A stretch of DNA of 17,640 nucleotides, taken from the NCBI GenBank assembly GCA_030668345.1, contig DAOUUD010000013.1:1-17640 (forward strand), read 5' to 3'. Below the pieces are notes generated by a model. It made no database searches. It saw only the letters and a list, made by a program, of their open reading frames with translations, and was not told the DNA's origin. The translations under genes and the position numbers were made by a program. Positions 1 through 7,484 of this stretch are shown here, one piece after another. This stretch comes from Candidatus Cloacimonadota bacterium (GTDB lineage: Bacteria; Cloacimonadota; Cloacimonadia; Cloacimonadales; TCS61). Position 1 is the first letter of the stretch; each line of letters opens with the position of its first letter.

Positions 1-112
1 AAACGAACTTGCTTTTTTGAGTTATTTATGTCAAAGAAAATATTTTCCCATAAGAGAGTGAACGGAAGAAAGTAGAAGCTTTCTAAAAATAATTTATCAT
101 TTGGAATATAAT

Positions 113-139
113 AAAACCGCTCATAGAGCGGCTTTATTT
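113..139 (-). terminator. Intrinsic terminator after the tRNA gene (may work in both directions)
   Basis: A 6-bp GC-rich stem, CCGCTC / GAGCGG at 117-122 and 126-131 with a 3-nt loop, has four A's on its left side and CTTTATTT on its right. Read on the minus strand the hairpin is followed by TTTTATTAT, the usual layout of a Rho-independent terminator. It is the first good terminator downstream of both the tRNA and rpoD. The plus-strand reading also gives a short T-rich tail, so it may stop transcripts from the left as well. Confidence 0.75.
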
Positions 140-163
140 GGCTTGCCAAGACGTCCATTCTCC

Positions 164-186
164 GTAGTCCCGAAAGTATTCGGGAC
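164..186. repeat. Palindrome resembling the elements in the nfo-ftsY gap
   Basis: GTCCCGAA and TTCGGGAC (167-174 and 179-186) form a perfect 8-bp inverted repeat with a 4-nt loop. No T-run follows on either strand, so it is not an obvious terminator. The lead-in GTAG plus TCCCGA resembles GTGGATTCCCGA at 11257-11268 and GTAGATTCCCAC at 10967-10978. I infer it is a third, diverged member of one dispersed palindromic family, here inserted between the tRNA 3' end and its terminator. Confidence 0.5.
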
Positions 187-192
187 AAAGAC

Positions 193-268
193 TGGTGGGC
201 CCAAGAGGAATCGAACCTCTGACCATCCGGTTATGAGCCGGAAGCTCTACCAACTGAGCTATAGGCCC
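193..268 (-). tRNA. tRNA with CAU anticodon, probably tRNA-Ile2 (lysidine type); elongator Met is the alternative
   Basis: The minus strand folds as a complete 76-nt tRNA: 7-bp acceptor stem (GGGCCTA with TGGGCCC, one G-U pair), D arm with AGCTCAGTTGGTAGAGC, anticodon loop CTCATAA with anticodon CAT (plus positions 233-235), T arm with GGTTCGATTCC, and an encoded 3' CCA at 193-195. CAU is used by initiator Met, elongator Met and tRNA-Ile2, where TilS changes C34 to lysidine. An initiator is unlikely because position 1 pairs with 72 (G-C). The C4-G69 and C5-G68 pairs match those of E. coli tRNA-Ile2, whereas E. coli elongator Met has U4-A69 and A5-U68, so Ile2 is favoured by inference. The gene lies 76 nt downstream of rpoD in the same direction. 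Confidence 0.93.
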
Positions 269-289
269 CAAAATTCAAATTCGATTTGT

Positions 290-318
290 AAAAACTATTT
301 ATACACATCTGATGTCAA
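290..318 (-). promoter_or_regulatory. Possible promoter for the CAU tRNA
   Basis: A perfect TTGACA (minus strand, 313-318) lies about 45 nt upstream of the mature tRNA 5' end, a sensible place for a -35 box. At 17-nt spacing there is only GTTTTTA, not TATAAT. A TATAAA sequence (298-303) is only 9 nt away, so if it is the -10 box the TTGACA is not its partner. Transcription by read-through from rpoD is also possible because no terminator separates them. Confidence 0.35.
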
Positions 319-344
319 GAATTTCCTGACAATCTAGCGTGAAC

Positions 345-2087
345 TTATTTAACGTTAAAGTTCTCGATAAATTTCATCAACACACTGCTGCGAGTAGGAT
401 GGCGTAGTTTGCGCAGTGCTTTATCTTCTATCTGGCGAATACGTTCACGGGTAACGCTGAAGATATTTCCTACTTCTTCCAAAGTTCTATGATAACCGTC
501 ATCTATACCGAAACGCAGACGGATAACCCTTTCTTCACGCGGTGTAAGAGTCTGTAAAATTTCATCAACTTGTTTTTTCAGTAAAGTCCGCTCTGCCATT
601 CTTTCGGGTGATATCGTTGCCTTATCTTCTATGAAGTCTCCCAGCAGACTGTCTTCGTCTTCATGTCCGATAGGTTTATCCAGCGATACGGGTTCTTTGG
701 TTATTGCCAAAATGCTTTTGATCTTTTCTACTGGAAGATCCAGTTTTACAGCAATTTCTTCGGGATATGGTTCACGACCAAGTTCCTGCAAGAGTTTACG
801 ACTGGCTCGTTTTACTTTGTTAATAGATTCGATCATATGCACCGGGATGCGGATAGTTCTTGCCTGATCGGCAATAGCTCGTGTGATAGCCTGGCGGATC
901 CACCAGGTGGCGTAAGTGCTGAACTTGAATCCTTTGCGATAGTCATATTTTTCTACAGCCCGCATCAATCCGGTGTTCCCTTCCTGGATCAAATCAAGAA
1001 AATCCAGACCACGATTGTTGTAGCGTTTGGCAATGCTCACCACTAATCGCACATTCGCTTCTATCATTTCGTTCTTGGAACGTTCCTTCAATTTTTCACC
1101 GCGTTCTACTTCTGCCAGCAGGTCTACCATTTCGGTGGCGGTCATGCGGGTTTCCAGTTCAACTCTGCGGATCTTACGACGGGCATTTTTTATCTTACGC
1201 AATGTTTCGACGAATACATTCGGTTCGACGTTGGTTTCTTCATGAACATTTTTGTAGTCTTCGGGAGATTTATTAGCTTTCCTGCCGTAGGTGCAGATCT
1301 CGTCGATGGAATATTTCCTGATCTTGGAAAGATTTTTGATGCTTTTCTGGCTCTCTTTTATCCTGTCTACTAAACTACGGATACGGTAAACCATACGTTT
1401 AAGCATTTTTTCGTTGTAGGTAAGGTGGTCGAAAATCGCCATTATTTTCTGACGTTTTTTCTCGATCACATCATGGTCTACCAGGTGACCGTATTCATCA
1501 GTGTCGCTATCATCCAGCATTTCCCCTAATTCTTCAAAAATAGCTCCCGTCCCTTTTATTACCTGTTCAAATTCGTTGATCAAGGTGGATTCCTGAGATT
1601 TATCCATCCATGTTCCGTACTCAATTTTGAAAATATGATCTATTTTAACTCTTTTTTCACGATAGCGATGCAAGAAGTTTTCCATCTCACGCAGGGTACT
1701 ACCGCTTATAAAAACGAATTTATTAATATACTTTTGACCGCTTTCGATCTTCTTTGCTATCCTTATCTCACCTTCACGGTCCAGAAGCGGTACTCTTCCC
1801 ATTTCGCCCAGATACATCCTTACGGGGTCATCATAATAACGTCTATTCTGGAATTTCTTGGTAGTTTTCGTTTTTTTAACAGATACTTTTTTCTTGGTTA
1901 CTCTTTTCTGAGTCTCATCGATAAGTTCTATACCATTTCCTACCAGTTCCGAAATGATCTCTTCTATCTTGTCCAGGTAGATCGGGCTGTTTGGCAACAC
2001 TTCATTGATCTGTTTGAAAGTTAACAGGTTATCATTTTTTTGTCCGATATCCACAAGTTTTTTAATACATTCATTATAACTAAGCAT
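345..2087 (-). CDS. rpoD: RNA polymerase principal sigma factor RpoD (sigma-70), 580 aa
   Basis: This is the housekeeping sigma factor that directs core RNA polymerase to promoters. Region 1.1-like sequence spans about residues 1-60, region 1.2 about 82-115 (DPVRMYLGEMGRVPLL), a long non-conserved region about 120-330, region 2 about 338-410 (SIAKRYNNRG, LIQEGNTGLMRAV, FKFSTYATWWIRQAITRAI), region 3 about 418-495, and region 4 about 508-566 ending in a helix-turn-helix (TLEEVG, VTRERIRQIEDKALRKLRHP). Having region 1.1 and the long insert marks it as a primary sigma of the large type. Regions 2.4 and 4.2 are nearly identical to E. coli from memory, which predicts recognition of TTGACA/TATAAT-type promoters. 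The ATG is preceded by AAGGAGAG (2091-2098), which overlaps the dnaG stop codon, so the two genes are probably translationally coupled. It is the last protein gene of the cvpA-mutS2-dnaG-rpoD unit. Confidence 0.98.
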   Translation of the reverse strand: MLSYNECIKKLVDIGQKNDNLLTFKQINEVLPNSPIYLDKIEEIISELVGNGIELIDETQKRVTKKKVSVKKTKTTKKFQNRRYYDDPVRMYLGEMGRVPLLDREGEIRIAKKIESGQKYINKFVFISGSTLREMENFLHRYREKRVKIDHIFKIEYGTWMDKSQESTLINEFEQVIKGTGAIFEELGEMLDDSDTDEYGHLVDHDVIEKKRQKIMAIFDHLTYNEKMLKRMVYRIRSLVDRIKESQKSIKNLSKIRKYSIDEICTYGRKANKSPEDYKNVHEETNVEPNVFVETLRKIKNARRKIRRVELETRMTATEMVDLLAEVERGEKLKERSKNEMIEANVRLVVSIAKRYNNRGLDFLDLIQEGNTGLMRAVEKYDYRKGFKFSTYATWWIRQAITRAIADQARTIRIPVHMIESINKVKRASRKLLQELGREPYPEEIAVKLDLPVEKIKSILAITKEPVSLDKPIGHEDEDSLLGDFIEDKATISPERMAERTLLKKQVDEILQTLTPREERVIRLRFGIDDGYHRTLEEVGNIFSVTRERIRQIEDKALRKLRHPTRSSVLMKFIENFNVK

Positions 2088-2096
2088 CCGCTCTCC

Positions 2097-3794
2097 TTAG
2101 TATAGTGTTTTCCGCACGACTTTTTTATTCAGTCCAATAATTTTCTTTTTTAATTCGTTCTTTTTCGGGAAAAGGTCCATATCTTTCGGATTAGATAATA
2201 TCTGGTCATTAATCTGTTTAAATTCTCTTTGATATTTTCTTAATTTCAAACCGTTAATAACATCCTCGATCTGAGCTTTGGGCGGATCAGCCATAATAAG
2301 TTCAGCAATTGTATTCTTGATCGCTTCATCTTCTATTGTTTCCAACAAACTTGGAATCTGCCCCATTTTCTCCAAATGCTCTACAACTATTTCATATATT
2401 TTTTTATACTTTTCAGATAAAAAGTAACTCGAATCTATCTCTTGTGCAACTTTTTTATAATACATTGAATCATTAAGAATATTAATAAGTAATTCCCGTT
2501 CTTCCCCAAATTTTTCCATTGTTTGCATTTGCGGTTCTTTTTCTCTTTTTCTGCGAAGTCTTATTTTGGAAAATATAGCACTCTCCGATACTTTAAAAGT
2601 TGTAGATATTTCCTGTACAAAAAGTTCCCGGGCTATATCATCTTCCATTTCATTTAGAATCTCTATTAACTCATTCAGTTTTGTTCTTTTATCCATATTC
2701 AGAATAGTATCTTCCAGCAGGAATTCAGGCAGTGGTTGTGAATCTGTGAGAAGCTCTTGCAATTTTTCCGATCCGTTCTTTACAAGGAAGCTATCCGGGT
2801 CATCTGTTTGTGGAAGGTTTACAATTTTTGCAGTATATCCGTTTTTAATAATATCGGAAGCTGCTCGAACAGCTGCTTTCCTGCCTGCTTTATCTCCATC
2901 ATAAACCAGTAGAAAATTATTTGTAAATCTGCTTAATATTTTTATCTGTGAATCGGTAAGGGAAGTTCCCAACGAAGCCACGGAATTGGTGAATCCATTT
3001 TCATAAAGCCGCAGGAAATCTGTATAACCCTCGGCAATTAGGGCCTGATCCCGGCGGGATATATCGTTCTTAGTAATAAAAAGTCCGTAAAGTTCATTGC
3101 CTTTTGTATAGATCTCTGTGGTGGGAGAATTAACATATTTTCCACCACCCTGGTTCTCAAGCAGAACCCTCCCACCAAAAGCCAGCACTTGACCGGTGGA
3201 GGAATGGATCGGGAACATCAGTCTGTTTCTGAAAAGATCGTTATTGTTGCCGGTAAAAAGACCGGTGGAAGGTAATATCTGGTCGTTGATACTGTTTTTG
3301 AGCAGATAGTTCTTCAATCCGCCATGGCTGTCCAACGCATAACCTATCTGAAATTTCTTTATTGTTTCTTCCGATATTTTACGATCCTGCAGGTATTCCA
3401 AGGTAAATTGCCCATGCTTGAAAAGATTATCCTGGTAATATGCGGCTGCAAGTCTGTATATTTTATACACCAGATCACGGCGGGATTGTTTTTCTTTGGA
3501 AACCATGGTAGTTGTAATAGTGATGCCAGCTCTTTGAGCAAGTTTTTGCAAAGCTTCCGGGAACGATATCTTCTCGTAATCCTGAACGAAAGTAAGAGCA
3601 TTGCCGCCTTTTCCACAACCAAAGCACTTGAATATCTGCTTCTTTTCACTCACTACAAATGAAGCTGTTTTTTCCTCGTGGAACGGGCAGCGAGCTTTAT
3701 AATTGCTACCAGCTTTTTTTAGAGGAATGTAACTGCTAACCACATCCACGATGTTATTCATTTCCAGTATTCTGTCGATATCACTTCGATCCAT
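2097..3794 (-). CDS. dnaG: DNA primase DnaG, 565 aa
   Basis: DnaG makes the RNA primers for chromosome replication and works with the DnaB helicase. The N-terminal CHC2 zinc finger has Cys36, His39, Cys57 and Cys60 (CPFH and CFGC). The TOPRIM catalytic domain begins near residue 250, with the acidic residue Glu255 in AEGYTD and Asp299 and Asp301 in VYDGDKAG. The C-terminal part from about residue 420 is charged and helical, as expected for the helicase-binding domain, and is poorly conserved. Length is close to E. coli DnaG (581 aa). The start is an ATG after AAGGAT; only 3 nt separate it from the mutS2 stop, and 9 nt separate its own stop from rpoD. The dnaG-rpoD order is that of the macromolecular synthesis operon. 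Confidence 0.98.
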   Translation of the reverse strand: MDRSDIDRILEMNNIVDVVSSYIPLKKAGSNYKARCPFHEEKTASFVVSEKKQIFKCFGCGKGGNALTFVQDYEKISFPEALQKLAQRAGITITTTMVSKEKQSRRDLVYKIYRLAAAYYQDNLFKHGQFTLEYLQDRKISEETIKKFQIGYALDSHGGLKNYLLKNSINDQILPSTGLFTGNNNDLFRNRLMFPIHSSTGQVLAFGGRVLLENQGGGKYVNSPTTEIYTKGNELYGLFITKNDISRRDQALIAEGYTDFLRLYENGFTNSVASLGTSLTDSQIKILSRFTNNFLLVYDGDKAGRKAAVRAASDIIKNGYTAKIVNLPQTDDPDSFLVKNGSEKLQELLTDSQPLPEFLLEDTILNMDKRTKLNELIEILNEMEDDIARELFVQEISTTFKVSESAIFSKIRLRRKREKEPQMQTMEKFGEERELLINILNDSMYYKKVAQEIDSSYFLSEKYKKIYEIVVEHLEKMGQIPSLLETIEDEAIKNTIAELIMADPPKAQIEDVINGLKLRKYQREFKQINDQILSNPKDMDLFPKKNELKKKIIGLNKKVVRKTLY

Positions 3795-3797
3795 AGC

Positions 3798-6140
3798 CTA
3801 TCCTTCCAGCTTGACCACTGTTACTCCGTCTCCACCTGCCTGAGGTGGAGGAGAATAAAAATCGAGGACTTTTTTATTGTTTTTCAGATACTGTCTTATC
3901 TTGCTGCGCAGAGCTCCGGTGCCTTTACCGTGCACAATGCGAACAAAGGGAAGATCGCTCATTACAGCCTTGTCTATAAAAATTTCTATTTCCAGCAAAG
4001 CTTCTTCAAAACGATAACCCAACAATTTGAGTTCAAATTTAGTTTCCCGGACAGGGAGGGTAACTTTTTTTGGTTGTGCTGTTTTAGATTTTCGGGAAGT
4101 GATTTTAAAAAGTTTATCTTTTGTAGTGGTTAAGAATATACCGTTCATATCAATTTTAATATTATTTGCAGATATCTCAATGATCTCACCTTCCATTTCT
4201 ACATCTTTCACCCAGACGGTCTGTCCTGTTTTTGGTACTTTCAGAGGGATTCTTTTTTCTTCGAAAAATTCATTTTCCGTCCTGGCCAGATCCAGATTCA
4301 TTTTTGTAATTTTCTTAAAGGAATTTTCCAAAAGAGTTTTGCGTTTTTCTTTATCCGTTTTCTTAATATTATCAATTTCTCTATTTAATTCTTTCTGTAA
4401 TGATGTAAGGAAGTCTCGAGCTTCCCTGATTGACTGTTTTTTTATCTCTTTAGTTTCATTTTCCAGGTGTGATATCTTTTGCTGATGTTCTTCAATTTTC
4501 CCATTTAAAAGAGCAGTTTTGAGTTGGAACTGGTAATTCTGGCGGGAAAGTTCCAGTTTTTCTTCGGTCATCTTTTTTAATAAATTCGTTAATTCTACAT
4601 TCTGATTTCCTGTAAGTTCTTTAGCGCGTTGGATGAGAGTTTCTTCCAAACCAAGCTGGGAAGCAACTTCGATAGCAAAACTATTTCCAGGCAAGCCAAG
4701 CTTAAACTGGTAGGTGGGAATATGTTTTTCAGGATCAAATTGCATGGCAGCATTTACACAGTTATCATGCTGCTCCGCAAAGACCTTTAATGCCGTGTAG
4801 TGTGTGGTTATAACTCCTAATACTTCTTTTTCTACCAGACGTTCTAAAATAGCCTGAGCCAGAGCAGAACCCTGTTCGGGATCGGTGGCAGCTCCAATTT
4901 CATCGATAAGTACCAGCGTATCTTTACTACCGGTTTTAACCATTCCCTCGATATTCTTGATATGAGAAGAGAATGTACTGAGTGCGTTTTCAAGTGACTG
5001 GTAATCACCGATATCGGCAAAGATATTACTGAAAATTCCTATGCAACTGGATTCTGCGGCGGGAATCGGTAGACCGGATAATGCCATCAGGGTGAGCAAT
5101 CCCACTGTTTTCAAGGTAACTGTTTTACCACCTGTATTGGGTCCGGAAATGAGAAGAAGTTTAAAATCTTTTCCCAGTTCCAGGTCGAAAGGAATGACAT
5201 CATTGTAATTTTCGTAAGTATAAATAAGCAGGGGGTGTCGGGCTGAGTTTAGATTGAGAAAAGGTTTTTCCTCGATCTGCGGGATTTCTGCCTGTAAGAT
5301 GTTGGCAACGCGGGCAGCAGCAAAATAATAATCCAGTTCCTGTACGATTTTCGTATTTGTCAGTATAATCTCTTTGGAAGCGAGGATGTTTTCGGTGAAT
5401 TCTTTGAATATCCTGAATATTTCCTGCTTTTCTTCATTTGTAGCCAGGTCTAATTCATTATTTAATCCCACTACTTCCTGGGGTTCTATAAATATAGAAG
5501 ATTTGCTGGCAGACCTGCCATGCACAATACCATTGATAAAGGAAGTTGCTCCTTCTTTTACCGGAATTACAAATCTGCCGTCTCGCTGGGTTACTATTTT
5601 ATCGTGAAGATAATTACTTGTAGCTAAATCCTCGATCTTTTTATTTAAAGCAGAAATAGCATTTATACGTAATTGTTTTTTTCTGCGACGGATGGATGTA
5701 AGTTCCTTCGATGCAGAATCTTTTACTTCACCTTCTGCATCGAAGATATCATTAAATCTTTTTTCCAAGAAATCCAGGGAAGCGATCTTGCCTATTAACG
5801 CCAGATAAAGCGGTGAATCTTCTATTTCATCGGTATGCCTGGTTATATTGTTAGCAGCTAAAATATTAAAATATATCTTTCGGAATTCCTCAAAATTGTA
5901 GGTTTGATGTTCAAATTCTTGTAGTAGTTTACTTATATCGGATACATTCTCAAAATTGAAAGATATCCCGCTCTTCAGCAAATTCTGCACTTCACCTGTA
6001 AAAGAAAGTTTGTATTCTATCTGTTTTTTCTCATCCAGTGGTTGCAGGCTTAGTGCCAACTCCCTGCCCAGAGAAGAATGACATTCCTCTGCCAGGATAC
6101 TTTTGATCTTATTATATTCCAGCTGTTCAAAAGGATTCAT
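3798..6140 (-). CDS. mutS2: MutS2 family DNA-binding ATPase with C-terminal Smr domain, 780 aa
   Basis: MutS2 proteins lack the mismatch-recognition domain of MutS. They act on recombination intermediates, and in some bacteria on collided ribosomes. The ATPase has Walker A GPNTGGKT (333-340), the STFSSH signature (388-393), Walker B LVLIDE (409-414) and TTHYTAL (445-451). A long charged coiled coil spans about 515-630, then a small beta domain about 635-680, then an Smr domain about 703-780. In the Smr domain HGKGTGALR (737-745) is intact, but the usual LDLRG near its start reads LKLLG (704-708), losing the Asp and Arg of that motif. The start ATG overlaps the cvpA stop by one base (TAATG), so translation is probably coupled. 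cvpA next to mutS2 is also a known Firmicutes neighbourhood. Function in this organism is inferred from the family. Confidence 0.97.
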   Translation of the reverse strand: MNPFEQLEYNKIKSILAEECHSSLGRELALSLQPLDEKKQIEYKLSFTGEVQNLLKSGISFNFENVSDISKLLQEFEHQTYNFEEFRKIYFNILAANNITRHTDEIEDSPLYLALIGKIASLDFLEKRFNDIFDAEGEVKDSASKELTSIRRRKKQLRINAISALNKKIEDLATSNYLHDKIVTQRDGRFVIPVKEGATSFINGIVHGRSASKSSIFIEPQEVVGLNNELDLATNEEKQEIFRIFKEFTENILASKEIILTNTKIVQELDYYFAAARVANILQAEIPQIEEKPFLNLNSARHPLLIYTYENYNDVIPFDLELGKDFKLLLISGPNTGGKTVTLKTVGLLTLMALSGLPIPAAESSCIGIFSNIFADIGDYQSLENALSTFSSHIKNIEGMVKTGSKDTLVLIDEIGAATDPEQGSALAQAILERLVEKEVLGVITTHYTALKVFAEQHDNCVNAAMQFDPEKHIPTYQFKLGLPGNSFAIEVASQLGLEETLIQRAKELTGNQNVELTNLLKKMTEEKLELSRQNYQFQLKTALLNGKIEEHQQKISHLENETKEIKKQSIREARDFLTSLQKELNREIDNIKKTDKEKRKTLLENSFKKITKMNLDLARTENEFFEEKRIPLKVPKTGQTVWVKDVEMEGEIIEISANNIKIDMNGIFLTTTKDKLFKITSRKSKTAQPKKVTLPVRETKFELKLLGYRFEEALLEIEIFIDKAVMSDLPFVRIVHGKGTGALRSKIRQYLKNNKKVLDFYSPPPQAGGDGVTVVKLEG

Positions 6141-6700
6141 TAATCAATCATTGCGTCTTTAAATTTTTCGTCGATTTCCTCTTCGATTTTTTTCATCTTC
6201 TCTTGAAGCGGTTTCTGCAATTTCTGTATATGGGGATAATCGGTCTCGATTTTATCGGTTATCGCCCGGATCGTAGTAATAATCCGCGAACTCGAAGTTC
6301 CTTTGCGTATTGTCGATTCCAAGGGAGAGATATTCAAAAGAAGGATAATAATAGCGATTATTAGAGCACCGTTGAAAAGCCCGAATAAAGTTCCCAATAG
6401 TTTATTCAACCAGTTAAGGCGAAAGAAATCAACTATGATGTGTAAAATTTTAATGACGATCTTAGCAACTATCGTTATGATAAGAGCAATAAGGATATAA
6501 GACAATATCGTTGCCAGTACCTCACCTATTTCAAGCTTTGTGATAAGCAAAGCTTTAACCAAATGACCTGTCTTGGCTATAAAAAAAACAATCACCACCA
6601 ATCCCAGAAGACCGATAACGCTTTTAATAAAACCTTTCAGCAATCCGTTGAACATCAAGATCAACAGGAAAACTCCCAGAATAATATCAAGAATATTCAT
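6140..6700 (-). CDS. cvpA: CvpA family inner-membrane protein, 186 aa
   Basis: CvpA-family proteins are small polytopic membrane proteins. The E. coli member is needed for colicin V production, but the general function is not established. Four hydrophobic segments are visible at about residues 3-26, 28-45, 62-90 and 100-125. The family-typical stretch before the last one reads LNKLLGTLFGLFNGALI. A charged, Lys/Glu-rich helical tail covers about 140-186 and is probably cytoplasmic. The ATG follows GGATGGAGA, a clear Shine-Dalgarno sequence. It is the first gene after the yqeY terminator and overlaps mutS2 by one base, so it heads the cvpA-mutS2-dnaG-rpoD unit. I do not infer a specific role beyond the family. 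Confidence 0.9.
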   Translation of the reverse strand: MNILDIILGVFLLILMFNGLLKGFIKSVIGLLGLVVIVFFIAKTGHLVKALLITKLEIGEVLATILSYILIALIITIVAKIVIKILHIIVDFFRLNWLNKLLGTLFGLFNGALIIAIIILLLNISPLESTIRKGTSSSRIITTIRAITDKIETDYPHIQKLQKPLQEKMKKIEEEIDEKFKDAMID

Positions 6701-6739
6701 TCTCCATCCTTTTTAACAGGATAATATAGATCAATTCGT

Positions 6740-6763
6740 AAAAAAGGGGAGATAAATCTCCCC
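6740..6763 (-). terminator. Intrinsic terminator after yqeY
   Basis: GGGGAGA / TCTCCCC (6746-6752 and 6757-6763) is a perfect 7-bp GC-rich stem with a TAAA loop. On the minus strand it is followed directly by six T's. It should end rpsU-yqeY transcripts. The hairpin and T-run leave only about 40 nt before the cvpA start codon, so either it is leaky or a promoter for cvpA overlaps it. Confidence 0.88.
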
Positions 6764-6798
6764 ACGAAATTCAACATTTTATTGCTTCAAATTTAAAC

Positions 6799-7239
6799 TT
6801 AACCTTGTAATTTATTTCTTACAATTTCGCTTAATTTCTTTCCGTCTGCCTGATTACCAAGTTTTTCTTTCATGGCTTTCATTACCAGACCCATATCTTT
6901 CATGGAGGATGCATTTAGTTCGGTGATAGCTTTATCAACTTCCACTTCTATTTCTGCTTCAGACATCTTTTGGGGCAAATAAAAATTAATGATCTCGATC
7001 TCACGTGTTTCCTTTTCTGCTAATTCAGGTCGATTCCCCTGTAGATAAAGTTCTATTGCCTGCTGTCTGCTCTTAACCTGACCTGCAAGAACTGCGATGA
7101 TCTCTTTTTCTTCTAACTCTCTTCCAAGTTCTATCTGCTGGTATTGAACAGCAGATTTGAGAGAACGAAGAACTGTTAAACGATCTTTATCTTTTTCGCG
7201 AAGAGCTTGTATAATATCTTCTTCGATCTTAGAGATCAT
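6799..7239 (-). CDS. yqeY: GatB/YqeY domain protein, 146 aa
   Basis: This is a stand-alone YqeY protein, related to the tail domain of GatB, the tRNA-dependent amidotransferase subunit. The biochemical role of the free protein is not well established, though a link to tRNA handling has been proposed. The family pattern is visible: an N-terminal helical region with RLTVLRSLKSAVQYQQIE (about 20-37), the central IINFYLPQKMSEAE (about 83-96) and the C-terminal MKDMGLVMKAMKEK and ADGKKLSEIVRNKL stretches. Length matches the usual ~148 aa. The ATG follows the rpsU TAA stop with no intervening base. The rpsU-yqeY pair is widespread, including Bacillus, and an intrinsic terminator ends the pair here. 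Confidence 0.93.
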   Translation of the reverse strand: MISKIEEDIIQALREKDKDRLTVLRSLKSAVQYQQIELGRELEEKEIIAVLAGQVKSRQQAIELYLQGNRPELAEKETREIEIINFYLPQKMSEAEIEVEVDKAITELNASSMKDMGLVMKAMKEKLGNQADGKKLSEIVRNKLQG

Positions 7240-7452
7240 TTAATAAGTCCTACCTGAACGTCTCTGCTTACGTTGCAGTTTAATTGCTTTTCTACGGGCT
7301 TCTTTTTCCTTTTTCCTGCGAGCAATACTTGGTTTTTCATAATAGTTATTTTTTTTTATATCAGAAAGTAGACCGGCTTTTTCACAGGATTTTTTGAACC
7401 TGCGTAAAGTTATCTGAAAAGCTTCACCTTCTTTGGCTATAACTTTCGGCAC
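7240..7452 (-). CDS. rpsU: 30S ribosomal protein S21, 70 aa
   Basis: S21 is a small, very basic protein of the 30S subunit platform that in many bacteria helps base pairing between mRNA and the anti-Shine-Dalgarno region. The protein has the family layout: a short N-terminal strand, then FQITLRRFKKSCEKAGLL (about 12-29), YYEKPSIARRKKEKEARRKA and a run of Arg/Lys to the end. The start codon is GTG, not ATG. It is supported by a strong GGGGGTG Shine-Dalgarno sequence (about 7461-7467) and by the conserved PKV start of the protein. It is the first gene of rpsU-yqeY and the upstream end of the whole minus-strand cluster that finishes with dnaG and rpoD. Confidence 0.96.
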   Translation of the reverse strand: MPKVIAKEGEAFQITLRRFKKSCEKAGLLSDIKKNNYYEKPSIARRKKEKEARRKAIKLQRKQRRSGRTY

Positions 7453-7484
7453 TAAAATTCACCCCCTTTATTTAAAGTAATTTT

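Noticed and set aside
311..336. Imperfect hairpin (TGTCA / TGACA) just after rpoD as an rpoD terminator
   Set aside because: The stem is weak with a wobble pair and no T-run follows on the minus strand; it also overlaps the TTGACA that better fits a tRNA promoter.
101..337. Plus-strand open frame of 78 codons over the left end
   Set aside because: It runs across the tRNA, the terminator and the palindrome, has no ribosome site, and its peptide is a typical false protein made from antisense tRNA sequence.
6702..6720. Small hairpin (ATCCT / AGGAT) that could hide the cvpA ribosome site
   Set aside because: It is only a 5-bp, AT-rich stem with a 7-nt loop, easily expected by chance in this sequence.
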